From Callorhinus ursinus (lineage: Eukaryota; Chordata; Mammalia; Carnivora; Otariidae), in the NCBI RefSeq assembly GCF_003265705.1, contig NW_020313044.1:7276798-7340797 (forward strand): a stretch of 64,000 nt of DNA, in the 5' to 3' direction. The position numbers and the translations under genes are program-made. The first letter of the stretch is position 1; each line of letters begins with the position of its first letter. Shown here in pieces: positions 54,802-64,000 of the stretch. The notes under the pieces were generated by a model. The model was not told the DNA's origin. It saw nothing but the letters and a program-made list of their open reading frames with translations, and searched no databases.

Positions 54802-55000
54802 GGGGCACCTGGATGGCTCAGTCGGTTAAGTGTCTGCCTTTGGCTCAGGTCATGATCCCAGGGTCCTGGGATGGAGCCCCACATCGGGCTCCCTGCTCTG
54901 CAGGGAGTCTGCTTCTCCCTCTCCCACTCCTTCTCCCTCCTCCCCATTGTTCATGCTCTGTCTCTGTCTCTCTCTTAAATAAATAAATAAAATAAAAAAA
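54802..55000 (+). mobile_element. Can-SINE 16
   Basis: GGGGCACCTGGATGGCTCAG, TCGGTTAAGTGTCTGCCTTT, B-box region GGGATGGAGCCCC and the tail AAATAAATAAATAAAATA. TSD not clear. Confidence 0.93.
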
Positions 55001-55026
55001 AGAAAAAGAATATTTTTATAGATGGG

Positions 55027-55063
55027 GAAAGAAATAAGAAGAAAAAGAAAGAAAGAAAGAAAG
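55027..55063. repeat. (GAAA)n tract
   Basis: GAAA units shortly after the SINE 16 tail. Confidence 0.8.
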
Positions 55064-55074
55064 GCTGGAGAAGC

Positions 55075-55950
55075 AACCAAAAAATGTCTGCTCCACTTCC
55101 TTTTTAACTCTGTCAATGAGGGGGGTTGATTTTTTGTTATTTCTGAGGGGATGAAGTGTAACAGATGCTAAATGGAATAAAAGTCATTCTGCTGCTTCCT
55201 AGTTTGGAATTTGGGCTACATGTTACCTCTTCTCTCTCTCTGTCCTGTGGTCTTCTCTGTTATAGATATGTGGCCTCCAGAGTCCAGCCAAGGAAGGCAA
55301 TCAGAAGTTAGGTCCCCACTCGCGGGATGACATGTTGATCTACTCCCTAATCCTGGTCAGGATTCCATAAGTCCATTTGTATGACTCAGGCTAGCTAGAG
55401 ATACCCATTCCATATGGCCTCCAGTCTTTTTATCCATTGGATGGTCTGGGTAGGAAATGAAGTCATAGCCTGGCGGGACTGGGAGGGGTAACTGCTTCCT
55501 GGCCATAGTGAGTGGCCCTGGCAGGCCTGAGAGTACACAGGCACATTCGGAGGAGGAGAGAGGACACTAAGAATCAGTACTTTCTAAGGCAGCAACTTTC
55601 TACTTATCTCCTGTAGCACATACCTTCTCTTAGGGACATTCTTAAGGACTGTTGACTAAGACTTTTCTCTGGTTATAAAATCCAGTAATTAAACCAAGGG
55701 AAGGGTAAATATCTAGAGCTTCTATAATTTGTCCCAATGTTATCTTCTAGTGATTGCTGATACAGTACCAACTCGTGTTCTCAAAAGATGTCCTACAATA
55801 TTGTGAAATCCCTGTTATTGTGTGAACATTCTCCCCTTCATAACTACCATTTTCAGCTACCTAATTTCAACTAGTTTTTCAAGGATAAAATCAATTTCTC
55901 CTTCCTTCTAGAATCCTATTGGTTAATACTGAATCTCTCCTTATAGAAAG
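55075..55950. other. No recognised feature
   Basis: Nothing recognised between SINEs 16 and 17. Confidence 0.5.
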
Positions 55951-55956
55951 AGATTG

Positions 55957-56185
55957 GGGGCACCTGGGCAGCTCTGTCGGTTAAGTGTCTGACCATTGAT
56001 TTTGGCTCAGGTCATGATCTCAGGGTCATGGAATTGAGCCCCTCATTGAGCTCTGAGCTCAGCAGAGAGTCTGCCTGAGATTCTCTCTCCCTATCCCTTT
56101 GCCCCTTTCCCTGCTTATGTGCACTCTCTCTCTCTCTCTCTCTCTCAGCTAAATAAATCAGGCTTTAAAAAAAGAAAGAAAGAAA
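55957..56185 (+). mobile_element. Can-SINE 17 (older subfamily)
   Basis: GGGGGCACCTGGGCAGCTCT, GTCGGTTAAGTGTCTGACCA, TTGATTTTGGCTCAGGTCAT, (CT)n, the tail CTAAATAAATC and (GAAA)n. TSD uncertain. Confidence 0.9.
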
Positions 56186-56224
56186 GAAAACTCTCTGTCT
56201 AGAGACTAGACAGCATGTAGCAGA

Positions 56225-56302
56225 ATAGTTTAAAGTTCAAACTCTGCTATCAGAATGACCATGGTTCTGGTCTTTCTTAGCAGCTTACAAGCTCGTATCT
56301 TT
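56225..56302 (+). mobile_element. MIR, left half (split by L1 no. 2)
   Basis: AAAGTTCAAACTCTGCTATC up to CAGCTTACAAGCTCGTATCT. The other half continues at 62264, directly after the L1, with CAAGTTACTTAATGTTCCTG. Confidence 0.7.
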
Positions 56303-56590
56303 TTTTTTTTTAATTTTTAAATTTTATTATGTTATGTTAGTTACCATACAATACATCATTAGTTTTTGATGTGGTGATCCAGGATCCAATGTTTTCGTAT
56401 AACACCCAGCACTCCATGCAGTACGTGCCCTCCTTAATACCCATCACCAGGCTAACCCATCCCCCCACCCCCTCCCCTCTAAAACCCTGTTTGTTTCTCA
56501 GAGTCCATAGTCTCTCATGGTTCCTCTCTCCCTCCGATTTCCCCCCCTTCATTTTTCCCTTCTTTCTCCTAATGTCCTCCATGCTATTCC

Positions 56591-59500
56591 TTATGTTACA
56601 CAAATAAGTGAAACCATATGATAACTGACTGTCTCTGCTTGACTTATTTCACTTAGCATAATCTCCTCCAGTCCCATCGATGTTAATGTAAAAGCTGGGT
56701 ATTCATCCTCTCTGATGGCTGAGTAATATTCCATTGTATATATGGACCACATCTTCTTTATCCATTCGTCTGTTGAAGGGCATCTCGGCTCTTTCCACAG
56801 TTTGGCTATTGCGGACATTGCTGCTATGAACATTGGGGTTCATATGGCCCTTCTTTTCACTACATCTGTGTGGTTTAGGGTAAATACCCAGGAGTGCAAT
56901 TGCTGGGTCATAGGGTAGCTCTATTTTTAATTTTTTGAGACACTTCCACACTGTTTTCCAAAGTGGCTGTACCAACTTGCATTCCCACCAACAGGGTAAG
57001 AGAGTTCCCCTTTCTCCGCAACCTCTCCAACATTTGTTGTTTCTTTCCCTGTCCATTTTGCCATTCTAACTGGTGTAAGGTGGTATCTCCGTGTGGTTTT
57101 GATTTGAATTTCCCTGATGGCTAATGATGATGAACACTTTTTCATGTGTCTATTAGCCATTTGTATGTCTTCTTCAGAGAAGTGTGTTTTCATGTCTTCT
57201 GCCCATTTTTGGACTTGATTATTTGTTTTTTGGGTGTTGAGTTTAAGAAGGTATAGATCTTGGATACCAGCCCTTTATCTGTAGTGTCATTTGCAAATAT
57301 CTTCTCCCATTCTGGGGGTTGCCTCTTTGTTTCGTTGATTGTTTCCTTTGCTGTGCAGAAGCTTTTTATCTTGATGAAGTCCCAAAAGTTCATTTTTGCT
57401 TTTGTTTCCCTAGCTTTTGGAGATGTATCCTGAAAGAAGTTGCTGTGGCCGATGTCAAAGAGGTTACTGCTTATGTTCTCCTCTAGGATTTTGATGGATT
57501 CCTGTCTCACATTGAGGTCTTTCATCCATTTTAACTTTATCTTTGTGCATGGTGTTAGAGAATGGTCGAGTTTCATTCATCTGCATGTGGCTGTCCAATT
57601 TTCCCAGCACCATTTATTGAAGAGACTGTCTTTTTTCCATTGCATATTTTTTCCTGCTTTGTCGAAGATTATTTGACCATAGAGTTGAGGGCCCATATCT
57701 GGGTTGTCTATTCTGTTCCACTGGTCTATATGTCTTTTTTTGTGCCAGTACCATGCTGTCTTGGTGATTACAGTTTTGTAATATAGCTTGAAATTGGGCA
57801 ACGTGATGCCCCCAGCTTTGTTTTTCTTTTTCAACATTTCCTTGGCGATTTGGGGCCTTTTCTGATTCCATACACATTTTATGATTGTTTGTTCCAGCAC
57901 TTTGAGAAATGTCATTGGAATTTTGATCAGGATGGCATTGAAGGTATAGATTGCTCTGGGTAGCATAGACATTTTAACAATGTTTATTCTTCCGATCCAT
58001 AGGCATGGAATATTTTTCCATCTTTTTGTGTCTTCTTCAATTTCTTTCACGAGTGTTCTGTAGTTCCTAGAGTATAGATCCTTTACGTCTTTGGTTAGGT
58101 TTATTCCGAGGTATCTTATGGTTTTTGGTGCTATTGTAAATGGAATCGTTTCTCTAATTTCTCTTTCTACAGTTGCATTTTTAGTGTATAAGAAAGGAAC
58201 TGATTTCTGTGCATTGATTTTGTATCCTGCCCATTACTGAATTGCTGTATGAGTTCTAGTAATTTGGGGGTGGAGTCTTTTGGGTTTTCCACATAAAGTA
58301 TCATGTCATCTGAGAAAAGAGAGAGTGACTTCTTCTTTGCCAATTTGAATACCTTTTATTTCTTTTTGTTGTCTGATTGCTGTTGCTCGGACTTCTAGTA
58401 CTATGTTGAACAATAGTGGCGAGAGTGGGCATCCTTGTCGTGTTCCTGATCTTAAAGGAAAAGCTCTCAGCTTTTCCCCACTGAGGATGATATTTGCTGT
58501 GGGTTTTTCATAGATGGATTTTATGAACTAGAGGAATGTTCCCTCTATCCCTATACTCTGAAGAATTTTAATCAGGAAAGGATGCTGTATTTTGTCAAAT
58601 GCTTTTTCTGCATCCGTTGAGAGGACCATATGGTTCTTCTCTCTCCTTTTATTAATGTGTTCTATCACACTGATTGATTTGTGAATGTTGAACCACCCTT
58701 GTATTCCAGGGATAAATCCCACTTGATCGTGGTGGATGATCCTTTTAATGTATTGTTGGATCCTCTTAGGTAGGATTTTGTTGAAGATTTTGGAATCCAT
58801 ATTCATCAGGGATATCGGTTGGAAATTCTCCTTTTTGATGGGGTCTTTGCCTGGTTTGAGGATTAAGGTAATGCTGGCCTCATAGAATGAGTTTGGAAGT
58901 TTTCCTTCTGTTTCTATTTTTTGAAAGGGCTTCAGTAGAATAGGTATTATTTCTTCTTTGAATGTTTGGTAGAATTCCCCAAGGAATCCATCAGGCCCTG
59001 AACTCTTGTTTTTTGGGAGGTTTTTGATCACTGCTTCAATCTCGTTACTGGTTATTGGCCTATTCAGATTGTCAATTTCTTCCTGTTTCAGTCTTGCAGC
59101 TTATAGGTTTCCAGGAAGGCATCCATTTCATCCAGATTGCTCAGTTTATTGGCATATAGTTGTTGATAATAATTTCTAATAATTGTTTCTATTTCCTTGG
59201 TGTTAGTCGTGATCTTTCCCCTTTCAGTCATAATTTTATTAATTTGGGTCCTTTCTCTTTTCTTTTGGATAAGTCTGGCCAGTGGTTTATTGATCTTATT
59301 AATTCTTTCAAAGAACCAACTTCTAGTTTCGTTGATCCGATTTACTGCGTTTCTGGTTTCTAATTCATTGATCTCTGCTCTAATCTTAATTATTTCTCTT
59401 CTAATATGTGGCTTATGCATCGTTTGTTGCTTTTTCTCTAGTTCTTTAAGGTGTAGAGTTAGTTGGTGAATTCGGGTTTTTTCTATTTTTTTTTTGACTG

Positions 59501-60413
59501 AGGCTTGGATGGCTATGTATTTCCTCCTCAGGACTGCCTTTGCAGTATCCCATAGGTTTTGGACCGACATGTTTACGTTCTCATTGGTTTCCATGAAACC
59601 AATGTTTAAGTTCTTCTTTGATTTCCTGGTTGACCCAAACATTCTTGAGCAGCGTGGTCTTTAGCTTCCAAGTGTTTGAATTTCTGCCAAATTTTTTCTT
59701 GTGATTGAGTTCTGGTTTTAAAGCATTGTGGTCTGAGAATATGCAGGGAATAATCTCAGTCTTTTGGTATCGGTTGAGACCTGATTTGTGACCCAGTGTG
59801 TGATCTATTCTGGAGAACGTTCCATGTGCGCTCGAGAAGAATGAGTATTCTGTTGTTTTAGGGTGGGATGTTCTGTATAGATCTATGAGGTCCATCTGGT
59901 CCAGTGTATCGTTCAAAGCTCTTGATTCTTGATTTTCTGCTTAGATGATCTGTCTATTGCTGAGAGTGGCGTATTGAGGTCTCCTACAATTAACGTATTG
60001 TTATCAATATGACTCTTTATTTTGGTTAACAGTTGGCTCATGTAGATGGCTTCTCCCATGTTGGAGGCATAGACATTTACAATTGTTAGATCTTCTTGTT
60101 GGATAAACCCTTTAAGAATGATATAGTGTCCTTCTGTGTCTCTAACTACAGTCTTTAGTTTAAAATCTAATTTGTCTGATGTAAGAATTGCTACCCCAGC
60201 TTTTTTTTGAGGTCCGCTGGCATGGAAGATGGTTCTCCATCCCTTCGCTTTCAGTCTGGATGTCTCTTTAGGTTCAAAATGAGTCTCTTGTAGACAGCAT
60301 ATGGATGGGTCCTGTCTTTTTATCCAATCTGCAACCCTGTGCCATTTTATGGGAGCATTTAGGCCATTCATGTTGAGAGTGATTATTGAAAGATATGAAT
60401 TAATTGTCATCAT
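56591..60413 (-). pseudogene. L1 no. 2 ORF2 (endonuclease/reverse transcriptase), frameshifted
   Basis: ORF2p nicks target DNA and primes reverse transcription. The start at 60413 gives MMTINSYLSIITLN. The endonuclease shows NMNGLN, LQETHF, VGDLNTPLS and FSDHNALKPEL. The reverse transcriptase shows LILKPGKDP and [13 protein letters not shown] (motif A). The C-terminal Cys-rich part reads [19 protein letters not shown] followed by [13 protein letters not shown]. The frame is broken at least near 59915, 59640-59580, 59090-59030, 58528, 58315, 58050, 57580, 57190, 57000 and 56800. The region of the catalytic aspartate pair near 58305-58325 is out of frame with motif A, apparently by a small deletion. 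No activity is expected. Confidence 0.92.
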
Positions 60414-60491
60414 GTTGCCTGTGAAGACGTTGTTTTTATAGATCGCCCCTGTAAATTTCTGTTGTATATCGCTCTTGGGGTCTTTCTCCTT

Positions 60492-61381
60492 TTATAGAAC
60501 CCCGCTTAATATTTCTTTCAGGGCCAGCTTAGTGGTCACATATTCTTTCAGTTTCTCCCAGTCTTGGAAACTCTGCATCCCTCCATCCATTCTAAATGAC
60601 AGCCTTGCTGGATAAAGTATTCTTGGCTGCATGTTCTTCTTGTTTAGTACCCTGAATATGTCTTGCCAGGCCTTTCTGGCTTGCCAGGTCTCTGTGGATA
60701 GGTCTGATGTTATTCTGATATTCCTCCCTCTGTACATAAGGAATCTCTTCCCCCGACTGCCCTTAAGATGGTTTCCTTGGTTCTAACATTTGTGAGTTTT
60801 ACTATTAAAGGCTGGGGTGTTGGCCTGTTTTCCTTGATCTTGGGAGGGGTCCTCTCTGCCTCTAGGACACAAATTTTTGATTCATTCCCCAGATTAGGGA
60901 AGTTCCCAGCTATGATTTGCTCAAATATATCTTCTAGTCCTCTCTCTCTCTCCACTCCCTCCAGGATTCCAGTAATGCTGACATTGGAACGCTTCATGGT
61001 GTCACTTATTTCTCTGATTCTATTTTCATGGATTCTGAGTTGTTTTTCCCTGGCCTCTTCTTTTCCCTTTTTATCTATTAAATTGTCTTTGAGGTCACTA
61101 ATTCGTTCTTCTGCCTCACTTACCCTAGCTGTTAGACTATCTAGATTAGATTGGATCTCACTGATAGCATTTTTAAGTTCTGCCAATTCAGTTTTCATTT
61201 CTGCCCTTAGAGACTCTTTGTTGCCATTAATTGATATCTCCATTCTAGCTATTGTCTTCACAATTGCTAGCCTGAATTCCATCTCCGACATCTTGGTTAT
61301 ATCTGCATCCGTTTGTAAATCTGTGGCATAAGTCATAATCTCTGAGACTTTCCTATGTTGGGGGTTCCTCCTCCTAGTCAT
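60492..61381 (-). pseudogene. L1 no. 2 ORF1 (RNA-binding protein), single frameshift
   Basis: Starts at 61381 with MTRRRNPQHRKVSEIM. A coiled coil (about residues 40-110, with VSEAEERISDLKDNLIDKK) is followed by the RRM (ILEGVERERGLEDIFEQII) and the start of the C-terminal domain (LIVKLTNVRTKETILRA). The frame is lost near 60750, where CCCGACTGCCC replaces the CCCGAGCTGCCC seen in L1 no. 1, a 1-bp deletion. The rest continues in another frame (MYRGRNIRITSDLSTE to EILSGVL) to the normal stop at 60494-60492. Apart from this one lesion it is nearly intact over about 296 codons. Confidence 0.93.
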
Positions 61382-62263
61382 TCTGTTGAGGGGTGGTTGA
61401 GGGAATGTATAGAGTCCAAATTATTGACCAGAACCCAAGCAAGATGCACTGTTTTCTAGGGACTTTTGGGTTGCTGGCCTCTTGTTCTCCCAGCCTGTCT
61501 TCTGGGGTTGGGGCCTGCTGCACTGTTACTCAGGCAACCCTGTTTGGGCAGAGTTGCCCTGCCCCCCTGTGGGGGGGATGGGCTCAATGAAAACCAGTTT
61601 TGGGGGGCTTTTGTTCTCTGGCGGCTTTCCCTGGTGGCTTTCTGTGTCTCTCCCAAGAGTCAGAGCAGAAGAGACCATTTCCAACCCTCTGCCTCAGAGC
61701 AGAGAGATCGCAGTCTGTTCTTCAGTGAGCTCTCCAGGACACACTATCTCTGTTTCTGTCTGTGCTGCTATAAACTGTAGCGTCCTGGGTTGTGCACCCT
61801 TCAGCAGGGCTTCCAGTCCTCATTTCCAGGTCGGGGCACGTCTCTGCCCTTTGTGCTTCTAAAACCGCTGGCTGCCCCCAGTTCGCACGCCCGCCCCACC
61901 ACTCTGGGTTTCCATCCTGGGGGCTGCCCTAAAGTCCTTTCCCCGCTGCTACTGGTCTGCGAGTCTGTGACCCATCCCCAGCACGCGAGGCTGTTACTCA
62001 CCGCTGGTTTAGGATCCCCACGGCCAGGCTCCCTCCTCCTGCTGTTTATCCTCCAATATCTGCCCGCAGAATCACGGCTCCCCACTTCGTACCTCGGAAC
62101 CAACCACCTGAGATATTCTGTTTGCAGAGATCCAGATCTTCTTACGTCTCAGGCTGATTTCGTGGGTGCTCAGAGTGGACTGGTAGATATCCAGCTCAAT
62201 TCTGGGGACCTGTTGGAATAGGGTCCCCTACTCCTCTGCCAAATTTTCCCCCTCCCACACACC
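61382..62263 (-). promoter_or_regulatory. L1 no. 2 5'UTR / internal promoter
   Basis: 882 bp, GC-rich, homologous to the outer part of the L1 no. 1 5'UTR but without the A-rich tandem-unit section. Near the 5' end the usual AAGATGGC (YY1-like) is replaced by AAATTTGGC (plus-strand 62237-62246 region), so the YY1 core is missing. Plus-strand open frames (61482-61862 and 61790-62221) run antisense through it. Confidence 0.75.
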
Positions 62264-62470
62264 ACAAGCTCATATCTTTAAGCAAGTTACTTAATGTTCC
62301 TGAGTGTTAGGTTTATTTATTTTTTTTTGGAGTGTTAGCTTTTTTACCCATAAATGGACATAATAATAAGCTCATTACCAAAGGACTGTTGTGAGGGTTT
62401 AAAAAGATTTGTGTAGAGTCTAGTTCATGGTATATGCTCAAAATATGTTAGCTGTTGTTAACTTTGTGTC
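62264..62470 (+). mobile_element. MIR, right half
   Basis: Continuation of the MIR cut by L1 no. 2: AAGCAAGTTACTTAATGTTC, TTTTTTACCCATAAATGGAC, GGACTGTTGTGAGGGTTTAA and GTATATGCTCAAAATATGTT. A 19-bp T-rich insert at 62311-62329 lies between two copies of GAGTGTTAG. Confidence 0.8.
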
Positions 62471-63148
62471 TTGAATGGCACCAGGCACAGGACCACAACA
62501 ATAAATACGTGTTAGAATGTATAGAACCAAGTCAGGGATCTGCAGCTGTCTAGGTATTTGGACTACAATACAAGGAAAGCATCAAGAAGCAAGTAAACCC
62601 CTGCACTCAGACAACATGTTTTAAAGAAGATGTGTCCCTAGAGAAACTTCTATTTATTTAACTAGTCATGAGGAAGTTTGGTCTTTCCTTCCTGCCATTC
62701 CCTTGACGAGCTCCTTTTCCTCATCTGCACTTGTTTCTGTGAATTCTTAGGAAATCTCTAGGCATTTTCTTTTCCTGTATAAGTATGCTAACTTTCTTTG
62801 AATAAAGTCCATTCTTTTTTGTCTGTTTACTTTACCTATAGGACTTTGTGGCTCAACCATGGTGTCTGTTTAATTGAGGGGGGTATTTTATTTCTATCAT
62901 GGCTTATTAGAATAATGAAAGAGTGGTTATGTGTGGATTGCACATCCTTTATTCCCTAATTGCTAGAGAGGACAAACAGAAAATTTCCTTAGAATCACCC
63001 TGTTGCTGCTCAGAATCCACATGGGCTTTGTGCCCTTGTGCTCACTGTTGTTGGGGATGAGGAGCTTCATCAGACTTTGACAGTGGTCCTACCCTGTTCA
63101 GCCAGTCATCAACTTTACAAAATGTTAAGAAATTATAAAGTCAAATTT
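62471..63148. other. No recognised feature
   Basis: Nothing recognised; AT-rich, with AATAAAG-type words but no gene context. Confidence 0.5.
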
Positions 63149-63261
63149 GGGGAGAGAGAGAGAAAGGGAGAGAGGCAGGGACAGAGACAGGGAGGGAGGG
63201 GGAGAGAGAGAAAGAGAGACAGAGACAGAGACAGGAAGGGAGAGGAGAGAGACACACACAG
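63149..63261. repeat. GA-rich low-complexity tract
   Basis: About 110 bp of purine-rich GGGAGA/GACAGA repeats ending in a short (AC)n. The 87- and 80-codon open frames over it are by-products of the repeat. Confidence 0.9.
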
Positions 63262-64000
63262 AAATCCAACAAACTTACTTCCACATTCAGTCTACTCTTA
63301 AAGCTTATTTTATTTGGACTTCAGTTGTACCAGTCTTCATTTTTAATTGCTTTGTTGAAGATAGTAAATTTTTTTCATGGTCCAGCTGATAAATCTTCAC
63401 AGTATGTTGGGTTTTGCAAAGTTGTAAATGGCTAATTTATTTTACATTTATTTTTCTGCCAGGGTTGAAGGACCAAATCTGACTTTGCATTTGGCATGAA
63501 CTTTTAGCACCTTTTTGACGACAGCATTTATTCTTCTCACTGACATCGACTCCCTCAGAAAGCTCACGAATCTTAAAAGCTACCATTTGGCAGTTGATTT
63601 TATCCTCCTGTTATGTAGTATGTGCAGAGGTGCACCTTCCCAAACCTCTGTGAGAACTGAAGAGCTTCCTCCAGCTGCTGAGGTTATTGGTGGCTCACAG
63701 CACTTAGCAGAATCCCTTTCTGGGTGATGTTATCAGCCAAAGAGTTTCTTCAAAGCCAAGGTTAAGCCCTCTGCCTACGGTCTGGACACACCCTACCTAC
63801 CCTGATCAGCACAGGCTTGTGAAAGCTGGGCCCTTTGCCTCAAAGGGAATGCCTTAGAAGGGCCATCCCATTTCCGTGGGATTGACTGAGGCCTTTCTTG
63901 GGACTAAATCATAGGTAAATCTTCTCTTCCCAACTCTAGTTCTATCTCTTTCTCAAATGTGTTGATCTTGAGAGCATTCTTCAAGAAACTACTGTTTAGT
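63262..64000. other. No recognised feature
   Basis: Nothing recognised up to the right edge. A 70-codon plus-strand open frame at 63515-63727 has no family signature. Confidence 0.5.

Larger units (their letters stand above)
56303..62263 (-). mobile_element. Carnivore L1 no. 2, full length, antisense
   Basis: A complete L1 of about 5.96 kb: poly(A) complement and 3'UTR (56303-56590), ORF2 (56591-60413), ORF1 (60492-61381) and 5'UTR (61382-62263). The TSD ACAAGCTCRTATCTTT (16 bp, one mismatch) is at 56287-56302 and 62264-62279. It splits a MIR. Both ORFs carry frameshifts, so it cannot move by itself. It is less decayed than the L1 at 7285-14010. Confidence 0.97.

Noticed and set aside
60768..61331. 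187-codon plus-strand ORF opposite L1 ORF1
   Set aside because: Antisense shadow of the long coding frame of ORF1; hydrophobic composition follows from the complementary codons.
63038..63389. Arg/Glu-rich ORFs
   Set aside because: By-products of the GA-rich low-complexity tract.
1..64000. CRISPR arrays, bacterial operons, ribosome binding sites or terminators
   Set aside because: No spaced identical repeats and no prokaryotic gene organisation; the window is mammalian.

Overview
The window looks like nuclear DNA from a carnivoran mammal, probably a caniform (dog, bear, seal or weasel side). The main evidence is 17 tRNA-Lys-derived Can-SINE (SINEC) copies, recognisable by the GCCTGGGTGGCTCAG head, a pol III A box and B box, a CT-rich stretch and an AAATAAATAAA-type tail. 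Carnivore-type L1 copies sit alongside them. The species cannot be fixed from this sequence. I find no convincing host protein-coding exon, rRNA or intact tRNA, so the window reads as intergenic or deep-intronic DNA built largely from mobile elements of very different ages. All boundaries were read by eye. Those backed by target-site duplications (TSDs) are accurate to a few bases; those of old MIR, L2 and L1M fragments are approximate.

Layout. 1-3111: the 5' part of an antisense L1 (L1 no. 1), with the start of ORF2, a broken ORF1 and an unusually long 5'UTR holding tandem units of about 257 bp. 3.1-7.3 kb: mostly ancient sequence (MIR, a long antisense L2, one SINE). 7.3-14.0 kb: an old, nearly complete antisense L1 interrupted by SINEs and by a tiny L1 tail insertion. 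14.0-16.9 kb: a dense SINE cluster. 16.9-34.0 kb: no SINEs. It holds MIR and L2 relics, an ERVL-type MLT2 LTR, L1M 3' ends, a stack of three antisense L1 tails (25.6-29.1 kb) and a 33-bp retroposed half of tRNA-Cys. 34.0-56.2 kb: ancient MIR, L2 and hAT relics with ten SINEs. 56.3-62.3 kb: a full-length but dead antisense L1 (L1 no. 2) inserted into a MIR with a 16-bp TSD. 62.3-64.0 kb: the other half of that MIR, a GA-rich tract and unassigned sequence.

How the parts relate. L1 ORF1 and ORF2 proteins acting in trans explain most of the younger structure: the SINEs, the ultra-short L1 tails, a possible poly(A)-only insertion and the tRNA-half insertion all carry TSDs or duplications typical of target-primed reverse transcription. 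Nesting gives relative ages: MIR and L2 are oldest, then the L1M copies and the LTR, then carnivore L1s and SINEs. The most unusual item is the 5' half of tRNA-Cys(GCA) at 30141-30173, ending inside the anticodon, without a poly(A) tail and framed by perfect 16-bp TSDs.
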